Notes: a model not told the origin generated them from the sequence alone. DNA of 64,000 nucleotides from Burkholderia sp. SRS-W-2-2016 (GCF_001931485.1 NZ_MSDV01000021.1:62001-126000), one strand, 5' to 3'; shown: positions 44,559 through 52,517, counted from the stretch's first letter. A program made the numbers and translations.

Positions 44559-45599
44559 ATGAGCACGCTAGACCCCAGGCTGCTGGTTTCCGGACAGCGC
44601 GCGCTGCGAATGGCCAGCGGCACCGCGCTGTGTCTCGCGCTCAGCTTCGCGCTCGACTTGCCGATTCCGGTCGTGGCGCCCGTGTTCTCGGTGTTCCTGC
44701 TGGCGACGCAGACGCGCGCGCTGTCGTTGCGGCAGGCGCTGGCCGTCGCGCTGGTGGTCGGCCTGACCGCGGGCAGCGGCCTGCTGCTGGTGCCGCTGCT
44801 GCGCCACTACGCATTGGCCGGCGTGCTGCTGATCGCGCTGCTGCTGTTCGTCGCGTTTCGCTATGGGCTGCGCGGCGGCAACAGTCTCGTCGCGACTTTC
44901 CTCGCCGCCGGACTGACGATGATTTCCGCGGCGGGCACCGCGGATCTGCAACTGGCGGCGACCGTCGTCGGCGCGCTGGTCAAAGGGCTGCTGCTGGCGT
45001 TGCTGGTCTCGATCGTCGCGCATCGGCTGTTTCCCGACAGCGCGGCTGCGCGGCCCGCACCCGCCGCCGCGCGCGTGTCCGATGCACAGGCGAGGTACAT
45101 CGCGCTGCGCGCCGCGCTCGTGGTGATGCCCGCGTATCTGCTGGCGCTCACCGATCCGGCCAGCTATATGCCGATCATCATGAAATCCGTCAGCCTCGGC
45201 CGGCAGAGTTGCACCGCGACCGCGCGCAGCGCCGCGCGCGACCTGCTCGGCTCGACGCTGCTCGGCGGCCTGCTGGCGATCGCGTTCTGGTTCGCGCTGA
45301 AGCTGTTCCCGCAACTATGGATGTTCTTTCTATGGATGCTGCTGTTCGGCCTGCTGGTCGGGCGCAAGCTGTTCCGGCTCGTGCCGACCCGCTACTCGCC
45401 GGGCTTCTGGCTGAACGGCCTCGTGACGATGATCATTCTGCTCGGCCAGTCGGTGCAGGACAGCGCGGCGGGCAAGGACGTTTATCGCGCGTTCGCGATT
45501 CGCATGGGGCTGTTCGTCGCCGTCACGCTTTACGCGTGCGTGATGATTCTGATTCTGGACCGCAGGCGCGCTAGCCGCGACGCCGGGGAGATGCCGTGA
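44559..45599 (+). CDS. DUF2955-domain membrane protein (FUSC/AaeB-like efflux component)
   Basis: A 346-residue inner-membrane protein with two sets of four to five helices around a short cytosolic linker. The sequence has GTALCLALSFALDLPIPVV at the start and PTRYSPGFWLNGLVTMIILL near the end. DUF2955 proteins pair with HlyD adaptors and are related in layout to fusaric-acid/aromatic-acid exporters of the AaeB type. Aromatic acid or drug export is inferred from the pairing. Its stop overlaps the GTG of the channel gene (GTGA at 45596-45599). Confidence 0.88.
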   Translation: MSTLDPRLLVSGQRALRMASGTALCLALSFALDLPIPVVAPVFSVFLLATQTRALSLRQALAVALVVGLTAGSGLLLVPLLRHYALAGVLLIALLLFVAFRYGLRGGNSLVATFLAAGLTMISAAGTADLQLAATVVGALVKGLLLALLVSIVAHRLFPDSAAARPAPAAARVSDAQARYIALRAALVVMPAYLLALTDPASYMPIIMKSVSLGRQSCTATARSAARDLLGSTLLGGLLAIAFWFALKLFPQLWMFFLWMLLFGLLVGRKLFRLVPTRYSPGFWLNGLVTMIILLGQSVQDSAAGKDVYRAFAIRMGLFVAVTLYACVMILILDRRRASRDAGEMP

Positions 45600-45982
45600 C
45601 CGACAATGCCGAACGCAGTACCACCAAACGTGTGGGCGCGCGCGAAATCCTGCGCGAGTTCTTTGTGACGCTGTGGTACATGCGAACGATCCTGTGCTTC
45701 ATGCTCGGACTGTTCGTGCTGCTGACTATCGCGATGTACTACTACGGCGGCCCGGTCGAAACCGCGAACAGAACGCCCGCGTCGCTGGAGCAAACCTGGT
45801 ATTTCTGCGCGATTACCGCGCTGACGATCGGCTATGGCGACGTGGTGCCGACCACCGGGTTCGGCCGCATCGATGCGGTGCTGCTCGGCCTGATCGGACT
45901 GCTGTTCATCGGCCTGACCACGGCCGCGGCGGTCAGGGGCGTGCAGGAGGCCGCGCATGGCGCGGGCTCGCAGAATCAGTAG
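45596..45982 (+). CDS. two-helix potassium-channel protein
   Basis: A 128-residue Ion_trans_2 protein with helix 1 (ILCFMLGLFVLLTIAMYYY), a pore helix and selectivity filter TIGYGD (WYFCAITALTIGYGDVVP), and helix 2 (VLLGLIGLLFIGLTTAAAV). It is the minimal KcsA/MthK-type subunit, which would act as a tetramer; no RCK domain is fused. The GTG start overlaps the stop of the DUF2955 gene. Why a channel is in an efflux operon is not known; it might set membrane potential for the exporter. Confidence 0.9.
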   Translation: MTDNAERSTTKRVGAREILREFFVTLWYMRTILCFMLGLFVLLTIAMYYYGGPVETANRTPASLEQTWYFCAITALTIGYGDVVPTTGFGRIDAVLLGLIGLLFIGLTTAAAVRGVQEAAHGAGSQNQ

Positions 45983-46029
45983 CGGTCCGCGAAACACGAG
46001 TGATACGCCCCAACCGACAGGAATGCGCA

Positions 46030-47043
46030 ATGCGCGTGCTTTGCTTATCCGCTGAGCCAGTTTGCAGGCATGCCGCCAGATTGTGCGTGTGGCTCGCGGT
46101 CGCGCTCGTGCTCGCGTTGGCCCTGTTGCCGTGCGGCGCCCATGCGCAAAACCCGCCCGGCCAGTTATCGAGCAATACGGTGATCGGCGGCAACGTGAAG
46201 CGCCATGCGGACGCCGTGCTCGCAGTGATGAGCTACACGACGGTGCCGGACGTGACCACCAGCAACCTGTCGGTGAACAATGGGCTGACCGGCAATCCCG
46301 GTTTCGCGCAAACGCAGTTCGGCGGCGGCTTCACGCTCAGCAAAAAGTTTCCGCTGTACCTGGAAGGCACGCTCGCGTATAGCCGCTACGATCCGGTGTT
46401 CATCGCGAGCGATGGCGCCGAACAGCGTTCGGTGCCAACCGCCTGGAACACGTTCAGCGGCACCGTGGGCATCGGCTGGGACTTTCGGATCACTGACGAA
46501 CTGGTGTTCCGGCCGATCCTGAACGGCACGATCGGGCGCGTTTCGAGCGATCTGAAAGTCGGGCAGACGATCTTCAATCACGTCACCGACAGCAACCTGC
46601 AGTTTCTCGAGAACGGCTCGCTCAATGCGTACGGCTACGGCGGATCGCTGGTGCTCGACTTCGAGCACTATCGCGAGACCTACGAAATCGATGCGGAATT
46701 ACGCGCGACCGATATCTATCTGCGCAGTTTCGGCAGTTCGTCCGAAGCGGTGCAGGGGTCGGCGATGGCGCAGCAGGTGAGCCTGTGGACCCGCTGGCGC
46801 GCGCCGACCGGCTGGCGCGCGCTCGACCGGCCGGTGCGCTATGTGCTCGAAGCCGCGTACTCGCACTACTTCGGCGACAGCGCCGGCGTGCTGGGTTTCA
46901 ACGACCTCACGTCGCTCGGCGTCGGTCTCGAACTCGACAGCAGCAAATATCCGATCATCATCACGCGCACGCGGGCGATGGTGCGCTATGTGTTCGGGCA
47001 CAACGTGCACGGCATATCGTTCGGATTCGCGATGAGTTTCTAG
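46030..47043 (+). CDS. outer-membrane beta-barrel protein (solitary autotransporter-barrel-like)
   Basis: A 337-residue exported protein. The signal peptide (residues 1-36, ending GAHA-QNPP) is followed by beta strands with alternating aromatic residues, such as QTQFGGGFTLSKKFPLYLEG and FSGTVGIGWDFRITDEL. It ends in FGFAMSF with the C-terminal Phe required for insertion. It resembles single-barrel Omp_AT-type proteins without a passenger. AGGA precedes the ATG at 46030. It follows the efflux operon by 47 bp and its stop codon overlaps that of lysA in the shared bases CTAG (47040-47043). Function unknown. Confidence 0.78.
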   Translation: MRVLCLSAEPVCRHAARLCVWLAVALVLALALLPCGAHAQNPPGQLSSNTVIGGNVKRHADAVLAVMSYTTVPDVTTSNLSVNNGLTGNPGFAQTQFGGGFTLSKKFPLYLEGTLAYSRYDPVFIASDGAEQRSVPTAWNTFSGTVGIGWDFRITDELVFRPILNGTIGRVSSDLKVGQTIFNHVTDSNLQFLENGSLNAYGYGGSLVLDFEHYRETYEIDAELRATDIYLRSFGSSSEAVQGSAMAQQVSLWTRWRAPTGWRALDRPVRYVLEAAYSHYFGDSAGVLGFNDLTSLGVGLELDSSKYPIIITRTRAMVRYVFGHNVHGISFGFAMSF

Positions 47044-48338
47044 CAGGCTTCGAGCGCGAGCAATTCGTCGATATGTTGTCGGCGCCGGATCAGCCGCGCG
47101 TGGCCGTGGTCGACCAACACTTCGGGCGCGAGCGGCCGGCTGTTGTAGTTCGACGACATCGACGCACCGTACGCGCCCGCGTCATGGAACACGATCAGGT
47201 CGCCCACCGCGGGCGCCGGCATCTCACGACTCGTGACGATGCCGCCTTCGGCCTGCGTGAACACGTCGCCCGCTTCGCACAGCGGACCCGCTACGGTGAA
47301 CGCAGCGGCCGGCGCGCTGCTCGGCGTGCCATCGGGCTTCAGCACGCTGATCTCGTGATGGCTGCCATAGAACGATGGCCGCACCAGATCGTTGAAGCCC
47401 GCGTCGATCAGCGCGAATTGCCGCGACGGCCGCGGGCTCAGCGCGTGCACTTCGGCGATCAGTACGCCCGCCTGCGCGACCAGAAACCGGCCCGGTTCGA
47501 TTTCGAGCCGCACGCGGTGGCCGAGATGCGCTTCGATGCGCCGGCGCGCGTCGTCCCACAGCCGGAAGTAATGCGCGGTATCGACCCGCGCGTCGCCGTC
47601 GCGATACGGGACCGACAGACCGCCGCCCGCCGAGATCGCTTCGATATCCTGATCGAGGTCCGCGACCGCGTCGACCATCGAATCGCAAACGCGCGCCAGA
47701 TGCGTGTAATCGACGCCGGAGCCGATATGCATGTGCAGCCCGACGAGCTTCAACCGGTAGCGGCGCACCAGTTCGAGCGCGAGTGGCAGGTCGTCGCGCC
47801 AGATGCCGTGCTTGCTGTGCTCGCCGCCGGTGTTGGTCTTGTTGCTGTGGCCATGCCCGAAACCGGGGTTGATTCGCAACCACACACGATGGCCTTCGCT
47901 CGCGTGCCGGCCGAGCCGTTCGAGCATGTCGAGCGAGCCGGCGTTGACGGTGATGCGGTGTTCGAGCACGGTGGCGAGCGTGGCGTGGTCGAGAACGTCG
48001 GCGGTGAAGACGACGCCTTCGGACACGTGGTGCGGGGTGGGTTCAGCGGTGGAGTCAGCGGTGGCTTCGGCAGTGGGTTCGGCCGTGAAGCCCGCAGCAA
48101 AACTACGCGCGAGTTCACCCGCCGAAACCGCATCGACCACCACCCCTTCCGCGCGCATCAGCTTCAGGATATGCAGGTTCGAACACGCCTTCTGCGCGAA
48201 GCGGATCGTATCGAAGCTGCGCAGTTCGGCGATGCGCTGGCGGATCGTATCGGCGTCGTAGACCCACAGAGGTGTGCCGTATTGGCGCGCTAGTTCAGCG
48301 AGTTGACGCGGATTGAAGGGTGTCACGGTGCGTTCCAT
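47040..48338 (-). CDS. lysA: diaminopimelate decarboxylase
   Basis: A 432-residue PLP enzyme converting meso-diaminopimelate to lysine. Lys50 (RFAQKACSN) forms the Schiff base; GIHMHIGSG-like GLHMHIGSGVDYTHLARVC, EIEPGRFLVAQAGVL and CEAGDVFTQ complete the site. The sequence follows the E. coli LysA type closely rather than the Bacillus type. Residues 84-104 are an inserted Thr/Ala/Glu/Pro low-complexity stretch where E. coli has only a short loop. It is divergent from lysR, exactly as in E. coli, so it is probably induced by diaminopimelate through that regulator. Confidence 0.95.
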   Translation of the reverse strand: MERTVTPFNPRQLAELARQYGTPLWVYDADTIRQRIAELRSFDTIRFAQKACSNLHILKLMRAEGVVVDAVSAGELARSFAAGFTAEPTAEATADSTAEPTPHHVSEGVVFTADVLDHATLATVLEHRITVNAGSLDMLERLGRHASEGHRVWLRINPGFGHGHSNKTNTGGEHSKHGIWRDDLPLALELVRRYRLKLVGLHMHIGSGVDYTHLARVCDSMVDAVADLDQDIEAISAGGGLSVPYRDGDARVDTAHYFRLWDDARRRIEAHLGHRVRLEIEPGRFLVAQAGVLIAEVHALSPRPSRQFALIDAGFNDLVRPSFYGSHHEISVLKPDGTPSSAPAAAFTVAGPLCEAGDVFTQAEGGIVTSREMPAPAVGDLIVFHDAGAYGASMSSNYNSRPLAPEVLVDHGHARLIRRRQHIDELLALEAC

Positions 48339-48413
48339 GTCGAGGCTTTACGAAGCAGAAGCCGACATGATGCGGGCTCCTGTTCATTCAGTAAAATACC
48401 AATTTGTAGCTTA

Positions 48414-48434
48414 CCTATTCATCGTTGATATAGG
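48414..48434. promoter_or_regulatory. LysR-type box CCTAT-N11-ATAGG in the lysA-lysR promoter
   Basis: CCTAT (48414-48418) and ATAGG (48430-48434) are a perfect inverted repeat separated by exactly 11 bases, the LysR-family T-N11-A spacing. It ends 7 bp before the lysR start, where autorepression and divergent activation of lysA would be expected. Confidence 0.65.
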
Positions 48435-48441
48435 CTTTTGA

Positions 48442-49374
48442 ATGGCACTCACGCACCGCCACATCGAAATCTTCCGCGCGCTGATGACCGCCGGCAGCGT
48501 CACCAAGGCGGCCGAGATGCTGTTCACGTCGCAGCCCACCGTGAGCCGCGAACTCGCGCGGATGGAGCAGAGCATCGGCTTCGCGCTGTTCGAGCGCGTG
48601 CAGGGCCGCTTGCGCCCCACGCAGGCCGCGCTGACATTGTTCGACGAAATCCGGCGCGCGTATGTCGGGCTTGAACGGGTCGCATCGACGGCGGCGGCGC
48701 TGCGCGAATTCAAGGGCGGCCAGTTGTCGGTAATCGCGCTGCCGATGTTCTCGCATTCGATCCTGCCGGGCGCGGTCAAACGCTTTCACGACGCGCAGCC
48801 GGGCGTCAGCGTATCGATTGCGACGCAGGAGTCGCCGTTTCTGGAGGAGTGGCTGACCGCGCAGCGCTACGACCTCGGCCTCACCGAGCACGACCGCCCG
48901 CCGCCCGGCACGCGGCTGACGCCGCTGCTCGAAGTCGATGAAGTGTGCGTGCTGCCCGACGGGCATCCGCTGCTCGGCAAGCGTGTGATTGCGTTGAAGG
49001 ACTTCGCGGACCAGCCGTTTATCAGTCTGTCCGCGAACGATCCGTACCGGCTGCAGATCGACGAAGCGTTTGCGCAAGCGGGCATTGCGCGTCGTTTGGT
49101 GGTTGAAACGCCGACCGCGGTTTCTGTATGCAGCTTCGTGCGGCAGGGGCTCGGCATCGCGATCGTCAATCCGCTGACCGCGATCGATTTCGCGGGCCGC
49201 GATCTGCAGATCCGGCCGCTGGCGCTGTCGCTGCCGTTTCGGGTTAGTGTGATTCGTCCTGAGCATCGGCCGGCGTTGCCGCTGGTGGATGCGTTTGTCG
49301 AGGCGCTGCAGAGCGAAGCCGGGGAGCTGCTGTTGCAGTTGAAGCGTCACACCGAACAGAGGCGGTCGGCGTAA
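48442..49374 (+). CDS. lysR: LysR-family regulator, activator of lysA
   Basis: A 310-residue regulator with the helix-turn-helix (FRALMTAGSVTKAAEMLFTSQPTVSRELARME) and a substrate-binding domain starting LSVIALPMFSHSILPG. The opening LTHRHIEIFRALMT and the GFALFERVQGRLRPT region resemble E. coli LysR. It is transcribed divergently from lysA over a 103-bp promoter with a LysR box, supporting the lysR name. Its end marks the left border of the AT-richer island. Confidence 0.9.
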   Translation: MALTHRHIEIFRALMTAGSVTKAAEMLFTSQPTVSRELARMEQSIGFALFERVQGRLRPTQAALTLFDEIRRAYVGLERVASTAAALREFKGGQLSVIALPMFSHSILPGAVKRFHDAQPGVSVSIATQESPFLEEWLTAQRYDLGLTEHDRPPPGTRLTPLLEVDEVCVLPDGHPLLGKRVIALKDFADQPFISLSANDPYRLQIDEAFAQAGIARRLVVETPTAVSVCSFVRQGLGIAIVNPLTAIDFAGRDLQIRPLALSLPFRVSVIRPEHRPALPLVDAFVEALQSEAGELLLQLKRHTEQRRSA

Positions 49375-49529
49375 TTCGGGCAACTCATGCTGTATAAGTC
49401 GACACGCAACCTGACAGTCACAGTCCAATCTGGTCACGAGAGGTTTGCGAGGCCAAGGACGGCAATCGACCCGAAGCTGAAGTCCATGGCCGGCTATGGT
49501 TCATGTGCAACTGAGTGAAATTCCTGCGC

Positions 49530-50558
49530 TTAACCAAGTGTCGTCGAGAACACACAGTTCATGAACTCGCCATCGACTTCGAATTGTGAGATCGACAACT
49601 CCGAGCGCTCGGCAAGGACCTTGCGCGATCTGCCAGGGAAGAAGAAGAGATGGAAACGCGTGTACTCGTATAGATACTCGAAGCAAGGCGTTGCATGCGC
49701 CATTCGAGCTCCTGGTTTCATCCACGTCTTCATTTTTCGGAGTTCGTTAATGGGATGGCGAAAGTGCTCCAACACATTGTTCGAGAAAATGCCGTCAAAA
49801 TTCCGCCCTTGCATCTGCTGCTCGTTCGAAATGAGCCAGTCCGCTGCGGAAGCAGCGGAGGCATGCGGTTCATAGGCAAGCACGTTCCAGCCTTGCTCCC
49901 GCAGTATCGGAACAGTTCTTGACCACGAGCCTGCGCCGTAGTTTACGTAGATGCCATTGCGACTTGGGTTCAAGGAATGGAACGCGCGCAACTCGGCCTC
50001 AGTCGAATCGCCTTCTTCATAGACTTTGTAGTGCCATTCGTAGTCTTGGCTCAGTTCGCCAGCCGACAGATCAAACATCTTGTCCGCGCCGAAAATGACA
50101 TCGCAACTAGGGCATTGGTGTCGAAACAGGACACCCCCACCAAAGATGCAATTGCTCTCAATGCACTTGAACGCCGCACTCGCTCCAACGAAGTTGCACA
50201 ATTGGCACGTTCGATACGCAGGTGTCCCAGTACGCGCGCGCTCCATAGCATCAATCACGCTCCAGCGATTGGCGATCTGGAACCTTAGGAGTTCGAGTCG
50301 CAAGCTGTCCAGGTCCCTCCGTAACGGAGCAATTCCGATGGACAGTGCCTCCCCGTCGGTTTTCGAAGGTCGATCAATCACCAACTGCCGAAGTTGAGCG
50401 AGTTCGTCCGATGAAGCTGCCACCTCGGCACGAACGGATTCCAGCTGAGACTGTGCAGCCAACAACTGGGCACGCGTATTGTCCAAGGTCGTGCGCCGAG
50501 TCACAGCGATGTTCAGTGGCGCCAGTGCACCGTTAACCGCAGCAATGAGTTTTCTCAA
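49530..50558 (-). CDS. SAM-dependent methyltransferase with coiled coil and zinc ribbon
   Basis: A 342-residue protein from a TTG start with AGAGG 6 bases upstream. Residues 22-100 are a probable coiled coil (LLAAQSQLESVRAEVAASSD). A Cys cluster follows (TCQLCNF ... FRHQCPSCDVIFG), a likely zinc ribbon. The class I methyltransferase core has motif I YVNYGAGSWSRTVPILREQ, acidic YEP, and NNVLEHFRHPINELRKMK. This layout is found in methyltransferases of cell-surface sugar clusters, but none is adjacent. Base use is more AT-rich than in the flanks, indicating transfer. Substrate unknown. Confidence 0.8.
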   Translation of the reverse strand: MRKLIAAVNGALAPLNIAVTRRTTLDNTRAQLLAAQSQLESVRAEVAASSDELAQLRQLVIDRPSKTDGEALSIGIAPLRRDLDSLRLELLRFQIANRWSVIDAMERARTGTPAYRTCQLCNFVGASAAFKCIESNCIFGGGVLFRHQCPSCDVIFGADKMFDLSAGELSQDYEWHYKVYEEGDSTEAELRAFHSLNPSRNGIYVNYGAGSWSRTVPILREQGWNVLAYEPHASAASAADWLISNEQQMQGRNFDGIFSNNVLEHFRHPINELRKMKTWMKPGARMAHATPCFEYLYEYTRFHLFFFPGRSRKVLAERSELSISQFEVDGEFMNCVFSTTLG

Positions 50559-51222
50559 TTTATGCCTCTATTTCGAGCGGGAGGTTCAGGCTGTCGTTCG
50601 ATCAGGACGGTCAAAATGCTTGGGAACCTAAGTACACCACCTACGCCAACAGCGAAGCTTGGAGCCCTCGGGGAAGCGATTGCGAGCCGGGCCAGAAGAT
50701 CTGCTACTGGTCGAAAGTCAACCTACTGTCGGCAGCGCCTCCACCCATATGACTTCGCCAGGATGATGCTCAGCGATGGTGCCAAGAGCATCAGGCAAAA
50801 GATCCTGTGTGCCGAGTTCATACTCAAAGCGCGTCAAATCTCTGCCTGCCATTGCAGCAAACTCATTCTGGAAAATTCTATCAGCACCACCAAATCGGTG
50901 TGTCAGCTTCTCCGAACCGACGTAGCGCGCTTTTCAACCCATGGCCAGTGATGGCGAGGAAGACCAGTCTGCTGCTCCTTCGGTGGTCTGGTGAAATGGA
51001 ATTCTTGCGGAGCTGAATGTCCGGCTTGTGGCCGACCACAGCCTCAAGCTTTATGCATGAAACGTGTATATGTCGACGCCCGGCAACTGGACGACTACGA
51101 CCTATCGGTGCCGCTCGATCAGCATTGCCACCAGTCGACTATCTGCCGAACTGAGCCCAACGATCTGACATCGTCTGTCCAGTCAAGCCCAACCCTCTAC
51201 ACCATGAATCAAACCCGACTAC
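50559..51222. other. island spacer with a short coding remnant
   Basis: No full gene is seen in these 664 bases. A leftward 71-codon stop-free stretch at 50718-50933 looks like a fragment of a real protein. The rest has moderate GC and no clear coding bias on either strand. Confidence 0.5.
50718..50933 (-). pseudogene. C-terminal remnant of an unrecognised protein (or small gene)
   Basis: The leftward frame reads 71 residues between stops and ends PGEVIWVEALPTVG. The stretch HRFGGADRIFQNEFAAMAG followed by RDLTRFEYELGTQDLLP has the balanced composition of a folded protein and ordinary codons. No start with a ribosome site is obvious; an internal ATG (AAMAGRD) would give 44 residues. I do not recognise it. 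It lies just downstream of the toxin/immunity-like pair on the same strand, so a degraded toxin or immunity gene is one idea. Confidence 0.35.
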
Positions 51223-51444
51223 CTAACGCAGCAACAGATAGGCAATGAAACTACCAACTAGTACAACCCCACTGCTATAGAACATTGGCCTGGTTCGCAA
51301 TCGATCCAGTCCGGACGCAGGAGGCGCGTTCTCACCATCGAGATCCCAATAGTCAATACCTGGATCACCCGTCAAATTGATGACAATCACTCCGGCCGAA
51401 CCCACGAATAGCACGAGTAGAATCACAAATAACGATGTTGGCAT
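51223..51444 (-). CDS. small two-helix membrane protein, probable immunity protein
   Basis: A 73-residue protein with helix 1 at residues 3-23 (TSLFVILLVLFVGSAGVIVIN), an acidic loop rich in Asp and Pro (DPGIDYWDLDGENAPP), and helix 2 at residues 54-72 (FYSSGVVLVGSFIAYLLL). The frame extends upstream into the preceding gene but the ATG at 51444, 19 bp after that gene's stop, fits a two-gene operon. A tiny inner-membrane partner beside a pore-former-like protein is what immunity proteins to membrane-depolarising toxins look like. No homologue is recognised by name. Confidence 0.7.
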   Translation of the reverse strand: MPTSLFVILLVLFVGSAGVIVINLTGDPGIDYWDLDGENAPPASGLDRLRTRPMFYSSGVVLVGSFIAYLLLR

Positions 51445-51463
51445 GTCAATGCGTTTCGGTATG

Positions 51464-52261
51464 TTAGTCGGTTGCCCAATGCATGAAGACCGGTAGCTCT
51501 TCCTGATACATGTCATTAACGCCGTCCCCCGCCATGCCGCCAAGATTACTACCGAGAAGTACCAGGGCGACGGCGCATGCCGGTTCAGCAGGACCGCAAA
51601 CGAATGACACGGCGAGCCCAGCCAGACTTCCCCCAATCATGCCTCCCGCAATGATGCTGCCCTGTCTCGCCGCCTCCTTGACCTTATCCCGAGCCGCTAC
51701 CACTTCACCCGTTGCAAGGATGGCCGTAAATATAATGGCAACCTTGGCGGATACCTGCAATCGGCGCACCTTGGTTGTCACATTGGCATTGCCACCACCT
51801 GCTTTTGATAGCACCTGATAGTAGACCGCATTGCGCTCTTCAGCGGTCAGGACATCAAAATTCTTGCCAAACTGAGCGTGTGCATACTTGTTCAGGTAAT
51901 AGTCAAACCCTCGTGCACTGAGCTTAAGCTTTTCCGCTTGGGCTACCCCAACAGCCGATGTGTACTTGCGATACTCAACGAAGAGCTTGTCTCGCAACTG
52001 GCTACAATACTCCGCACCATCCTTCACAGACATGTGACCCTGGGCGACCTCTTGCCTTACCTGGTCAGAGATTTCTTTAATGTGCCTGATGTATTGCTGG
52101 CGCACCTTGTTATCACTGATAGCGTTGACCGCGAAGGTGGTTGCGATCGCTTCATAGTCTGCAATGGCAGCTTCCAGAATGGCACTATTAATGTCATGAG
52201 TTCGCTGGGTACTAAATGAACCGCTGGCGAGTGTGTTTTTATTGGTCGTTTCATTCGCCAT
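51464..52261 (-). CDS. putative pore-forming interbacterial effector, glycine-zipper type
   Basis: A 265-residue protein without signal peptide. Residues 1-175 are helical and charged (KVRQQYIRHIKEISDQVRQ; YAHAQFGKNFDVLTAEERNA). Residues 178-250 are hydrophobic with glycine-zipper spacing (AGGMIGGSLAGLAVSFVCGP and LLGSNLGGMAGDGV). FGK.F..L...ERNAV, then ARDKVKEAAR, then GG..GG..AG...CGP..P.C, is the order in Tse4-like type VI secretion effectors, which open cation pores in the inner membrane of rivals. The start is the ATG at 52261. The small membrane gene follows by 19 bp. No VgrG, PAAR or Rhs gene is in the window. Confidence 0.65.
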   Translation of the reverse strand: MANETTNKNTLASGSFSTQRTHDINSAILEAAIADYEAIATTFAVNAISDNKVRQQYIRHIKEISDQVRQEVAQGHMSVKDGAEYCSQLRDKLFVEYRKYTSAVGVAQAEKLKLSARGFDYYLNKYAHAQFGKNFDVLTAEERNAVYYQVLSKAGGGNANVTTKVRRLQVSAKVAIIFTAILATGEVVAARDKVKEAARQGSIIAGGMIGGSLAGLAVSFVCGPAEPACAVALVLLGSNLGGMAGDGVNDMYQEELPVFMHWATD

Positions 52262-52319
52262 TCTTACCCCATCATTGACCTGACCGGTTGGGCCGATCAG
52301 TTGGCAGAGCAAATCATCA

Positions 52320-52498
52320 TGAGCAGGATTGACGAGCTTGCGGCAAGCCGACAGCGATGCCGCGCTATCAGACCACCCACCACTACGCCTGCTACTCGGC
52401 AAGACCGCGCTAGATCTCGCCTACAAAAAGCTCGAATTAATGCGTGGGGATTTCGACAACTGGCGGGCGACCACTGAGGGAGCGGACTACCCGGAATG
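52320..52498 (+). pseudogene. 3' remnant of a short-chain dehydrogenase gene, frameshifted
   Basis: The plus strand reads SDHPPLRLLLGKTALDLAYK and then a C terminus RGDFDNWRATTEGADYPE ending at TGA 52498, the usual end of a classical SDR of about 280 residues. Just upstream the matching SDR-like words RIDELAASRQ are in a different frame, so a one-base shift lies near 52349-52360. The N-terminal 200 or more residues, with cofactor and active sites, are missing. The island's toxin gene starts immediately to the left, on the opposite strand, so the island probably replaced the rest of this gene. Confidence 0.7.
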
Positions 52499-52517
52499 AA
52501 CTACGGGAAGAAGAGCC

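Noticed and set aside
50562..50951. 129-codon plus-strand frame in the island
   Set aside because: Ser/Arg/Cys-rich with no family features and antisense to the more protein-like 71-codon leftward remnant.
51058..51248. Plus-strand frame starting KRVYVDARQLDDYDL
   Set aside because: The start is mildly protein-like but it soon becomes Ser/Thr/Gln-rich, has no ribosome site and overlaps the end of the immunity-like gene.
49375..52498. Insertion sequence or integrase-borne element
   Set aside because: No transposase, integrase, terminal inverted repeat or tRNA gene was seen at the island borders, so the transfer mechanism is left open.
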